Below the pieces are notes generated by a model. That model worked only from the letters and a program-made list of their open reading frames with translations, was not told the origin of the DNA and searched no databases. From UMGS1071 sp045638545 (lineage in GTDB: Bacteria > Bacillota > Clostridia > Oscillospirales > Acutalibacteraceae), in the NCBI GenBank assembly GCA_045638545.1, contig JAZUBL010000004.1, positions 1-6,350 on the forward strand: DNA of 6,350 nucleotides, written 5' to 3'. The position numbers and the translations under genes are program-made. Below, piece by piece: positions 1 through 4,851 of the stretch. The number at the start of each line of letters is the position of its first letter. Within the stretch, counting starts at the first letter, position 1.

Positions 1-14
1 TTCCACCGACGCTT
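1..14 (-). terminator. Terminator of tRNA-Gly copy A, partial (cut by window start)
   Basis: Positions 1-14 match 241-254, which form the loop and first arm of copy B's terminator. The second arm and U-run of this one would lie left of the window, so its completeness is inferred from the duplication. Confidence 0.65.
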
Positions 15-19
15 TCGTT

Positions 20-95
20 TGGAGCGGATGACGAGGCTCGAACTCGCTACCTCCACCTTGGCAAGGTGGCGCTCTACCAGATGAGCTACATCCGC
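20..95 (-). tRNA. tRNA-Gly (anticodon GCC), copy A
   Basis: Reads glycine GGC/GGU codons at the ribosome. On the minus strand a full 76-nt cloverleaf folds. The 7-bp acceptor stem GCGGATG/CATCCGC is followed by discriminator U and a genome-encoded CCA (20-23). The D stem is GCTC/GAGC with GG in its loop. The anticodon stem CCACC/GGTGG closes the loop TTGCCAA, giving anticodon GCC. The variable loop has 5 nt, and the T arm has the TTCGAGC loop. The gene is identical to the second copy at 260-335 and has its own promoter at 128-155. Its terminator is cut by the window start. Identity is secure from the fold and anticodon. Confidence 0.97.
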
Positions 96-127
96 ATTTT
101 GCTGCGTTGTTTCAAACAACAATTGCT

Positions 128-155
128 ATTATACCGTATATTTTTCAAATGTCAA
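128..155 (-). promoter_or_regulatory. Sigma-A promoter of tRNA-Gly copy A
   Basis: Minus strand: perfect -35 TTGACA (155-150), 16-bp spacer, perfect -10 TATAAT (133-128). The A/T-rich run at 156-185 directly upstream of the -35 resembles an UP element. Expected transcript start is near 121, leaving a leader of about 25 nt before the tRNA. Confidence 0.9.
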
Positions 156-182
156 CACTTTTTTGAAAATATTTTAAATTCT

Positions 183-224
183 TTTTCCGGGAAGAAATCC
201 GGCAGAAAGAAACCTTCCGGAAAA
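183..224. repeat. 8-bp inverted repeat between the tRNA units
   Basis: TTTTCCGG (183-190) and CCGGAAAA (217-224) are perfect complements 26 bp apart. They lie between copy A's UP-like tract and copy B's terminator. No T-run follows either arm, so this is not an obvious terminator. Function unknown. Confidence 0.4.
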
Positions 225-226
225 CG

Positions 227-254
227 AAAAAAGCGCCGGTTTCCACCGACGCTT
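227..254 (-). terminator. Intrinsic terminator of tRNA-Gly copy B
   Basis: On the minus strand the arms AAGCGTCGG (254-246) and CCGGCGCTT (239-231) pair over 9 bp with one G-U and a 6-nt loop. A U-run follows (230-227, continuing the UU that ends the stem). It sits just after the CCA end of copy B and separates the two tRNA units. Confidence 0.88.
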
Positions 255-259
255 TCGTT

Positions 260-335
260 TGGAGCGGATGACGAGGCTCGAACTCGCTACCTCCACCTTG
301 GCAAGGTGGCGCTCTACCAGATGAGCTACATCCGC
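260..335 (-). tRNA. tRNA-Gly (anticodon GCC), copy B
   Basis: Same 76-nt cloverleaf as the copy at 20-95, base for base, including the GCC anticodon, the TTCGAGC T loop and the encoded CCA (260-263). It lies upstream of copy A in the direction of transcription. It is separated from A by a hairpin terminator (227-254) and then by A's own promoter, so the two are probably transcribed independently rather than as one polycistronic tRNA precursor. Promoter at 368-395. Confidence 0.97.
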
Positions 336-367
336 ATTTCGCTGTGTTGCTTCAAACAACAATTGCT

Positions 368-395
368 ATTATACCGTATATTTTTAAAATGTCAA
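368..395 (-). promoter_or_regulatory. Sigma-A promoter of tRNA-Gly copy B
   Basis: Minus strand: perfect -35 TTGACA (395-390), 16-bp spacer, perfect -10 TATAAT (373-368), with an A/T-rich UP-like tract at 396-430. It is divergent from the plus-strand promoter at 434-461, so the A/T-rich tract is shared between the two. Expected start near 361. Confidence 0.9.
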
Positions 396-433
396 CACTT
401 TTTTCAAAAATATTTTAAATTCTTTTTTCCGGT

Positions 434-461
434 TTGCGAAGCACTCAAAATATGATACAAT
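434..461 (+). promoter_or_regulatory. Promoter of the DnaD-like/helicase-loader operon
   Basis: -35 TTGCGA (434-439), 16-bp spacer, -10 TACAAT (456-461) with an upstream TG at 453-454 giving an extended -10 (TGATACAAT). Start expected near 468. The -10 overlaps an ATG at 460, which makes that ATG an unlikely translation start. Confidence 0.7.
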
Positions 462-484
462 GATTACAGATATATTTCGACAGA

Positions 485-539
485 AAAGGAGCGATTGTTC
501 ATCACCCGGTGTGATGAATAGTCCGGGTGTGACGATGAA
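485..539 (+). promoter_or_regulatory. Structured 5' leader of the DnaD-like gene
   Basis: A strong Shine-Dalgarno AAAGGAG (485-491) has no properly spaced in-frame ATG after it. Two alternative hairpins follow. Hairpin A pairs TCATCAC (499-505) with GTGATGA (511-517) around a 5-nt loop. Hairpin B pairs CACCCGG (503-509) with CCGGGTG (523-529) around a 13-nt loop. They share bases 503-505 and, sterically, most of the region, so they are mutually exclusive. A direct repeat is also visible: CCGGTGTGATGAA (506-518) against CCGGGTGTGACGATGAA (523-539). It could be an RNA switch or a protein-binding site; the sequence alone does not decide. Confidence 0.45.
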
Positions 540-1569
540 CTATACTGTTAATTTTTGCAACTGGGATTCCGTGTTTGCAGTGCCGTCTGTTATTGTAGAC
601 CAGCACATTAAACTGGCAGGTGCCGTACAATTAAAAGTAATGCTGTGGGTGCTGCGTCACGGCGGCAAACCATTTCAGCCGGAAGATGCAGCCGCAGCGC
701 TGAATCTTTCTACCGGTGACGTGACCGACGCATTACAATATTGGATCGCAGTAGGACTGATCAATCAGCCGAATGGTGAAACTGCACCTGTTCAGCCTGC
801 AAAGCAGACACTGCCGAGTGCTGCGGAATTTTTTGAAGAAATTGAATCACCGGCAGCAGAGCCAGTTCCTGCTCCTGCACCAACACCGGCTTCCACAAAG
901 GTAGTACGCCGTGCACCAAAACCGACCGGCCTGGTCATTTCCGAACGAATTAATGAATCGGAAGAAATTTCCTATTTAATGCAGGAAGCGCAGAATATTC
1001 TCGGCAAAACCCTGTCCCCTGCCCTCAGCAGTACTCTTCTTGCTGCCCATGATGACTACGGCCTGCCGGTAGAAGTACTGATCATGCTGTTAATGTATGT
1101 AAAGGGCATTGGCAAATACAGCACACAGTATATTGATGCCGTGGCTCGTGGTTGGGCAGAAGATGAAATCTTCACTTATGAAGCTGCAGAAAAGAAACTG
1201 CATCAGCTGTCTCAGATTGCCCAGGCATGGCGTAAAATTGAAACAGCACTTAGCATTGATCATCGTTCTCCAAGTGCCCGCGAAGAAGAATACACCAACC
1301 GCTGGGTATTCGAATGGCGCTTCCCGATGAATATGATCCGCGAAGCATACGAGCGCTGTGTAGATGCTACCGGCAAATTACGGTTGGGTTATATGAATAA
1401 AATTCTGGAACGCTGGTACAGAAACGGCATTCTTACGATCGAACAGGCACATGCCGATCTGGAAGAGCGCACTGCAAAACAGACTGTCCAGACAACCCAG
1501 GAGCGTACCTATGATATTGACGCTTTTGATGACATGGACTTTACCAGCGAAATTGCTTACTCCAAATAA
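535..1569 (+). CDS. DnaD domain protein (replication initiation)
   Basis: Probable helicase-loading/primosome protein acting on DNA at replication initiation or restart. With the start at 535 it has 344 residues. Residues 1-78 form a winged-helix-like N-terminal domain, 83-130 a Pro/Ala-rich linker, and two DnaD C-terminal (DnaB_2-type) domains follow at about 146-222 and 254-312. Each domain carries the family Y-x7-W signature: Y199 to W207 with G206 before the Trp, and Y286 to W294 in YMNKILERWYRNGI. The tail (320-344) is acidic and probably disordered, a usual site of partner binding in this family. In-frame ATGs exist at 460 and 514. The one at 460 lies in the promoter -10, the one at 514 sits in a hairpin stem, and 535 gives the family-like N terminus, although its own Shine-Dalgarno is weak. 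First gene of the operon; the next gene encodes a helicase-loader-type ATPase, which supports a replication role. Confidence 0.85.
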   Translation: MNYTVNFCNWDSVFAVPSVIVDQHIKLAGAVQLKVMLWVLRHGGKPFQPEDAAAALNLSTGDVTDALQYWIAVGLINQPNGETAPVQPAKQTLPSAAEFFEEIESPAAEPVPAPAPTPASTKVVRRAPKPTGLVISERINESEEISYLMQEAQNILGKTLSPALSSTLLAAHDDYGLPVEVLIMLLMYVKGIGKYSTQYIDAVARGWAEDEIFTYEAAEKKLHQLSQIAQAWRKIETALSIDHRSPSAREEEYTNRWVFEWRFPMNMIREAYERCVDATGKLRLGYMNKILERWYRNGILTIEQAHADLEERTAKQTVQTTQERTYDIDAFDDMDFTSEIAYSK

Positions 1570-1583
1570 AGGAGGTTTAATAG

Positions 1584-2585
1584 ATGGGATACAGTAAAGA
1601 TATTTACAACAACGCCATGGAAATACTGAACCAGCGGCGAATGCAGGAAGAACAGGCTACCGAACTGCGAAAAATGACCTTTTTCGCCCAGTGCCCAAGA
1701 GCGGAAGAAATTGAGCGGCAGCTGGCTTCCACAGCTATTGCTGCGGCAAAGGCTGTTCTGAAAAAAGGCGGTGATACCGTAACAGAGCTGCAGAAGCTCC
1801 GCGCTGCCAACCAGACGCTGCAGGCAGAACTTTCACAGCTGTTGGAGGACAGAGGATTGCCGGAAGATTATCTGCATCCGCAATATGAGTGCGAAAAGTG
1901 CCAGGATGAAGGCTACTGCGACGGCATGATGTGCGATTGTCTGAAAAAACTCCTTCGCGCAGAAGCCTGCCGCAAACTGAACGCCACTACCCCGCTCTCC
2001 CTTTCCACTTTCGAAAGCTTTGAGCTGAAATATTACCCGGACACCATTGAGGAAGGCATGAAAACCTCCCCGCGTCAGCACATGGAACAGGTATACCACT
2101 TCTGCAGAAGCTATGCGCAGAACTTCACCATGAAGTCTCCAAGCCTGCTGTTCTTTGGCGGTACCGGTCTGAGCAAAACACATCTGTCCCTTGCCATTGC
2201 TAACGTGGTACTGCAGAAAGGCTACGGCGTGGTGTATGATTCCGTTCATAATATTATGAGTACGCTGGAGCGCGAACGTTTTGGCCGTGATCCTTATAAT
2301 GAAGATACCAATCAGATCCTCACAGAATGTGATCTGCTGATTCTTGACGATCTGGGCACAGAATTCCGCACCAATTTCGTAACAGCTTCTATTTATAATC
2401 TCATCAACACCAGAATCATGGCTCACCGCCCAACGATCATCAGCACCAACCTGACCACACAGGAAATGGAAAAATATTATACCCACCGTTTTGTTTCCCG
2501 CGTGAACAGCAGTTACACCAGACTGCCATTCTATGGAAATGACATCCGACAAATGAAAGCGGCCGAGCGCTATAAAAAGAAATAA
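1584..2585 (+). CDS. DnaC/DnaI-like AAA+ ATP-binding protein (helicase loader)
   Basis: Likely loads the replicative DNA helicase with the DnaD-like partner encoded just upstream. 333 residues. A helical, coiled-coil-like N terminus (about 10-95) is followed by a Cys cluster (C103, C106, C112, C117, C119) that looks zinc-binding, as in the helicase-interaction region of DnaI-type loaders. The AAA+ core has Walker A GGTGLSKT (192-199), Walker B LLILDD (251-256), sensor-1 ISTN (286-289) and the R302/R306 region typical of an arginine finger. Oddity: the Gly that normally precedes the Walker A Lys is Ser197 (AGC at 2172-2174). Start is well supported by AAAGGAGG (1568-1575), 8 nt before the ATG; the gap to the previous stop is 14 nt. 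IstB-type transposition helpers share this fold, but there is no transposase nearby and the zinc cluster and neighbour favour replication. Confidence 0.88.
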   Translation: MGYSKDIYNNAMEILNQRRMQEEQATELRKMTFFAQCPRAEEIERQLASTAIAAAKAVLKKGGDTVTELQKLRAANQTLQAELSQLLEDRGLPEDYLHPQYECEKCQDEGYCDGMMCDCLKKLLRAEACRKLNATTPLSLSTFESFELKYYPDTIEEGMKTSPRQHMEQVYHFCRSYAQNFTMKSPSLLFFGGTGLSKTHLSLAIANVVLQKGYGVVYDSVHNIMSTLERERFGRDPYNEDTNQILTECDLLILDDLGTEFRTNFVTASIYNLINTRIMAHRPTIISTNLTTQEMEKYYTHRFVSRVNSSYTRLPFYGNDIRQMKAAERYKKK

Positions 2586-2602
2586 CCAGCGAGGATTTTG
2601 AT

Positions 2603-3004
2603 ATGATCGCATATACAGCTGAAAAGAAATTCACAAAAGAAGAAGTTACCGCTCTCTTCTCCTCTGTCGGTTGGATCGAAGACGCTCAACAGCCGAATTT
2701 ATTCGATTGCCTGATGAACTCCCCAACTGTAGTGACAGCATGGGATGGTGAACACCTGATCGGCCTTGGCCGTGCTGTGGATGACGGCTGCGTAGCGGCG
2801 TTTCTTCATTATATTCTGGTAGACCCGGCGTATCAGGGTCAGCAGATCGGCAAAGAGCTGGTACACCGTATCTGCAAAAAGTATGAATCTTATCAATATG
2901 TACAGGTAGTTCCGTCTGATGGTACAAAGGCGCCGTTTTATGAAAAATGCGGCTTTCAAATTATGGACGGCGCTGTGCCGCTGAGCGTACCGAAAACATG
3001 GTAA
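2603..3004 (+). CDS. GNAT family N-acetyltransferase
   Basis: Probably transfers an acetyl group from acetyl-CoA to an amine; the substrate cannot be told from sequence. 133 residues, a single compact GNAT domain. Visible are the strand-4 region (about 68-74, HYILVDP), the acetyl-CoA pyrophosphate-binding loop and helix at 78-90 (QGQQIGKEL), and the late motif FYEKCGF (112-118). In the [RQ]xxGxG/A loop the first Gly is Gln81, a tolerated but non-consensus residue; G83 is kept. Start supported by GCGAGGA (2589-2595), 7 nt before the ATG. It begins 17 nt after the ATPase stop, so it is probably co-transcribed, but nothing ties its function to replication. Confidence 0.88.
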   Translation: MIAYTAEKKFTKEEVTALFSSVGWIEDAQQPNLFDCLMNSPTVVTAWDGEHLIGLGRAVDDGCVAAFLHYILVDPAYQGQQIGKELVHRICKKYESYQYVQVVPSDGTKAPFYEKCGFQIMDGAVPLSVPKTW

Positions 3005-3034
3005 CATACTCTCAAGAAGGAATATACTATATAT

Positions 3035-3304
3035 ATGTTTATTAAAGTTGAAACATGGGATTATCGGTTGGAAAAAGAAAAAGATGGCCGTTTTTTCCTC
3101 TGGCACCATGTCACACCGGCAGACGGCGGCTATGGTGTGGAAACGCAGCTGTATCTGCCGGCAGATTATTTTAAAACCCACACTGTAAAAGAATTTTACG
3201 AGATGGTCTGCGACGGTCACTGCAGACCAAGGCCGGATCTGTTTGACAAAGCTGAACAGATCAAAACGATCAAACAGCAATTAAAGGATGCCGGATGGAT
3301 TTAA
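3035..3304 (+). CDS. Hypothetical protein, 89 residues
   Basis: Family not recognised. A small soluble protein without signal peptide or membrane segment. The first half is rich in aromatics and alternates in a way that suggests beta strands (MFIKVETWDYRL, then FFLWHHV, then TQLYLPADYF). The second half looks helical (TVKEFYEMV and the Lys/Gln-rich segment 72-86). Two Cys and a His (C59, H62, C63 within the segment ending HCRPRP) lie close together, but this is not a full metal site. A purine-rich AAGAAGGA (3014-3021) lies 13 nt before the ATG, a little far for a standard site. The gene follows the acetyltransferase by 30 nt and is followed directly by a terminator, so it is likely the last gene of the operon. 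Good coding sense and context support it being real. Confidence 0.7.
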   Translation: MFIKVETWDYRLEKEKDGRFFLWHHVTPADGGYGVETQLYLPADYFKTHTVKEFYEMVCDGHCRPRPDLFDKAEQIKTIKQQLKDAGWI

Positions 3305-3305
3305 T

Positions 3306-3343
3306 AAAAAAGAACTGCATGACGATTGCCATGCAGCTTTTTT
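3306..3343 (+). terminator. Intrinsic terminator of the helicase-loader operon
   Basis: CTGCATG (3315-3321) and CATGCAG (3330-3336) form a 7-bp stem with an 8-nt loop, followed by C and a run of six T (3338-3343). An A-rich run precedes it (3306-3311), so some activity on the other strand is possible. Confidence 0.85.
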
Positions 3344-3371
3344 ATTTTACCCAAATTTTATTGTAATATAC

Positions 3372-3409
3372 AAAAAAGGACGCCCCCTCTTTCGGAAGCG
3401 TCCTTTTTT
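3372..3409 (-). terminator. Terminator of prfB, likely bidirectional
   Basis: GGACGC (3378-3383) pairs with GCGTCC (3398-3403). The stem is extended by AAAAAA (3372-3377) against TTTTTT (3404-3409), so each strand ends in a U-run. On the minus strand it lies 15 nt after the prfB stop codon. It also backs up the operon terminator at 3306-3343 in the convergent gap. Confidence 0.87.
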
Positions 3410-3424
3410 ATATTATTATATTGA

Positions 3425-4540
3425 TTAGTCGATGTTGCCCAGGTTCTTTTCCTTCAGGTATTCATTGATAAAGCCATCAATGTCACCATCCATTACTGCG
3501 TTGATGTTACCCATTTCGTAGTTGGTACGGTGGTCTTTTGCCAGTGTGTATGGCATGAATACATAAGAGCGGATCTGGCTGCCCCAGCCGATTTCCTTCT
3601 GCTCACCCTTAATGTCTTCGATACGATCCAGGTGCTCACGCTCTTTGATCTCCATCAGCTTGGAAGCAAGCATCTTCATTGCAACGTCTCTGTTCTGATG
3701 CTGGCTGCGTTCTACCTGACAGGAAACAACAATGTTTGTTGGGATATGTGTCAGACGAACAGCGGAGGAAGTCTTGTTAACCTTCTGGCCGCCTGCACCG
3801 GATGCACGGTAGTAGTCGATCTTCAGGTCATCCGGGTTGATGTTGATCTCGATGGTGTCATCGATTTCCGGCATAACTTCCAGAGAAGAGAAAGATGTGT
3901 GACGACGGCCGGAGGAGTCGAATGGAGAAACACGAACAAGACGGTGAACGCCGGACTCACCCTTCAGGAAGCCGTATGCGTTTGTACCTTCAATGAGAAC
4001 AGATGCACTCTTAAGGCCTGCTTCGTCACCATCCAGGTAGTCCAGTGTCTTTACGTTGTAGCCGTGGCGCTCGCCCCAGCGGCAGTACATACGATAAAGC
4101 ATCATTGCCCAGTCCTGTGCCTCTGTACCGCCTGCACCTGCGTGGAATGTCAGGATCGCGTTGTTCTGGTCGTACTCACCGTTCAGCAGTGTTGTCAGAC
4201 GCTGTGTTTCCAGTGTGCTCTTAAAGCGTGCAAAGTCTGCTTCTGCGTCCGGCAGCAGAGAAAGGTCTTCTTCCTCGTCAGCCAGTTCGATCAGTGTCAG
4301 GGTATCATCATACAGACTGCGCAGTGCTTCATAAGCAGCAACCTTGTTCTTCAGGCTGCTTGTCTGGCGCAGAACCTTCTTGGAGTTTTCCATATCATCC
4401 CAGAAACCAGGCTCTGCTGCCTGTGCTTCCAGCTCTTCAATTTCCTTGCTCATACCTTCCAGGTTCAGTGCTTCTGCCAGATCGATCAGTTCCGGTTCCA
4501 GACCGATCAGTTCCAGTCTTAATTCTTCAAATTGCAGCAT
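3425..4540 (-). CDS. prfB: Peptide chain release factor 2 (RF2)
   Basis: Recognises UGA and UAA stop codons in the ribosomal A site and triggers hydrolysis of peptidyl-tRNA. 371 residues, full length for the family. The N-terminal helical domain covers about 1-110. The stop-codon recognition tripeptide SPF is at 205-207 (RF2-type, not the PxT of RF1). The catalytic GGQ is at 250-252 in GAGGQKVNKTSSAVR. The conserved IGWGSQIRSYVF segment is at 317-328. Start: ATG at 4540 with AGAGGA (4553-4548) spaced 7 nt. The reading frame is continuous from the ATG. The region matching the usual +1 frameshift site (about codons 24-30, ALNLEGM) has no in-frame UGA and no CUUUGAC, so autoregulation by frameshifting is absent. 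Monocistronic, with its own promoter and terminator. Confidence 0.97.
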   Translation of the reverse strand: MLQFEELRLELIGLEPELIDLAEALNLEGMSKEIEELEAQAAEPGFWDDMENSKKVLRQTSSLKNKVAAYEALRSLYDDTLTLIELADEEEDLSLLPDAEADFARFKSTLETQRLTTLLNGEYDQNNAILTFHAGAGGTEAQDWAMMLYRMYCRWGERHGYNVKTLDYLDGDEAGLKSASVLIEGTNAYGFLKGESGVHRLVRVSPFDSSGRRHTSFSSLEVMPEIDDTIEININPDDLKIDYYRASGAGGQKVNKTSSAVRLTHIPTNIVVSCQVERSQHQNRDVAMKMLASKLMEIKEREHLDRIEDIKGEQKEIGWGSQIRSYVFMPYTLAKDHRTNYEMGNINAVMDGDIDGFINEYLKEKNLGNID

Positions 4541-4582
4541 ACTATCATCCTCTATTCAAAATATAAAATAATCATCTCTGTT

Positions 4583-4613
4583 TCAGTTGATGCTCTTACG
4601 AGCCTTTAACTGA
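4583..4613 (-). promoter_or_regulatory. Hairpin at the 5' end of the prfB leader
   Basis: On the minus strand TCAGTT (4613-4608) pairs with AACTGA (4588-4583). After a small internal loop, GCTC (4603-4600) pairs with GAGC (4595-4592) around GTAA, a GNRA tetraloop. The predicted transcript would begin around 4610, inside the outer stem, so this would be a 5'-terminal stem-loop about 42 nt before the start codon. It may protect the mRNA end; it matches no riboswitch I recognise. Confidence 0.5.
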
Positions 4614-4616
4614 TAC

Positions 4617-4645
4617 ATTATAGCACTATTCCTGTGGAATTGCAC
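4617..4645 (-). promoter_or_regulatory. Extended -10 promoter of prfB
   Basis: Minus strand: TGCTATAAT (4625-4617), a perfect -10 with the extended TGN element. At 17-bp spacing the -35 position reads GTGCAA (4645-4640), a poor match, as is common when the extended -10 is present. Expected start near 4610, giving a leader of about 70 nt. Confidence 0.7.
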
Positions 4646-4769
4646 TAGCTAAAACAGAAAAATCAATCTGTTTTTTCCGGCACAATCGCAGAAAATGCAC
4701 AAAGCACCGTTCTCTGCTTTCTTTTTCTGCCGCAAATTTTGAATCTTTTATTAATTCCTGTGTTTTTCC
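4646..4769. other. Divergent intergenic DNA with imperfect inverted repeats
   Basis: No gene is visible between the prfB promoter and the next promoter. Two dyads stand out. AAAACAGA (4651-4658) pairs with TCTGTTTT (4667-4674) around 8 nt. A longer composite dyad pairs GCAGAAAA (4688-4695) with TTTTCTGC (4723-4730) outside, and AAAGCA (4701-4706) with TGCTTT (4715-4720) inside. Neither is G/C-rich enough for a convincing terminator. They could be protein-binding sites or simple A/T-rich dyads. Confidence 0.4.
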
Positions 4770-4798
4770 TTGCAGTTTTTATAAAAATTATGTAGAAT
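4770..4798 (+). promoter_or_regulatory. Promoter of the RING/zinc-ribbon membrane protein gene
   Basis: -35 TTGCAG (4770-4775), 17-bp spacer, -10 TAGAAT (4793-4798), four or five matches to consensus in each box. T/A-rich spacer. Expected start near 4805, giving a leader of about 47 nt with AAAGGA before the ATG. Confidence 0.7.
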
Positions 4799-4851
4799 AG
4801 GACAAGATATCATTGCATATCTATTTCCGAGTACTGAAAGGAAACAAACAT

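Larger units (their letters stand above)
1..432. repeat. Tandem duplication carrying the tRNA-Gly transcription unit
   Basis: Positions 1-190 recur at 241-432 with a 240-bp offset. The unit holds part of the terminator, the tRNA, the leader, the promoter and the A/T-rich tract upstream of the -35. The first 99 bases (terminator arm plus tRNA) are identical. The remaining ~90 bp differ by single bases (positions 100/340, 105/345, 110/350, 146/386, 165/405) and by one extra A and one extra T in the homopolymer runs of the second copy. Positions 191-240 are not duplicated within the window. The pattern suggests an older duplication whose tRNA is held identical by selection or gene conversion while the flanks drift. 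More copies could lie left of the window. Confidence 0.9.

Noticed and set aside
20..335. Prophage or island attachment site at the tRNA-Gly genes
   Set aside because: Both tRNA copies are intact and lie 164 bp apart with no integrase. The repeat covers the whole transcription unit rather than a short 3'-end core.
174..362. 62-codon open frame on the minus strand
   Set aside because: It reads through tRNA copy B and its terminator; no protein-like composition.
1..432. CRISPR array or insertion sequence
   Set aside because: Only two long repeats, each explained by a tRNA unit; no short regular repeats, terminal inverted repeats or transposase.
66..455. 129-codon open frame on the plus strand
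   Set aside because: It runs antisense through both tRNA genes, and its repeated peptide merely reflects the duplication. It has no ribosome binding site.
460..534. Upstream in-frame start for the DnaD-like protein at 460 or 514
   Set aside because: The ATG at 460 overlaps the -10 box and would precede the expected transcript start. The ATG at 514 lacks a correctly spaced Shine-Dalgarno and lies in a hairpin. Position 535 gives the family-like N terminus, though 514 cannot be fully excluded.
1833..2612. 259-codon open frame on the minus strand
   Set aside because: Antisense shadow of the helicase-loader gene, which has clear AAA+ motifs. No ribosome binding site or recognisable motif.
3000..3028. 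Internal promoter before the 89-residue gene (TATACT at 3023-3028)
   Set aside because: The matching -35 position (3000-3005) has little resemblance to TTGACA, so co-transcription is more likely.
2699..3280. 193-codon open frame on the minus strand
   Set aside because: Covers the GNAT and small hypothetical genes in antisense and runs across the gap between them; no family signature.
3530..4522. 330-codon Cys/Val-rich open frame on the plus strand
   Set aside because: Antisense to prfB, whose GGQ, SPF and other motifs are unambiguous. The odd composition is typical of a reverse-frame shadow.
4651..4676. Plus-strand terminator in the prfB/RING gene spacer
   Set aside because: The stem AAAACAGA/TCTGTTTT is A/T-rich and weak, and no plus-strand gene ends upstream of it.
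4813..4851. TTG start 13 codons upstream for the RING-like protein
   Set aside because: It lies only about 8 nt from the predicted transcript start with no Shine-Dalgarno. The ATG at 4852 has AAAGGA at good spacing.
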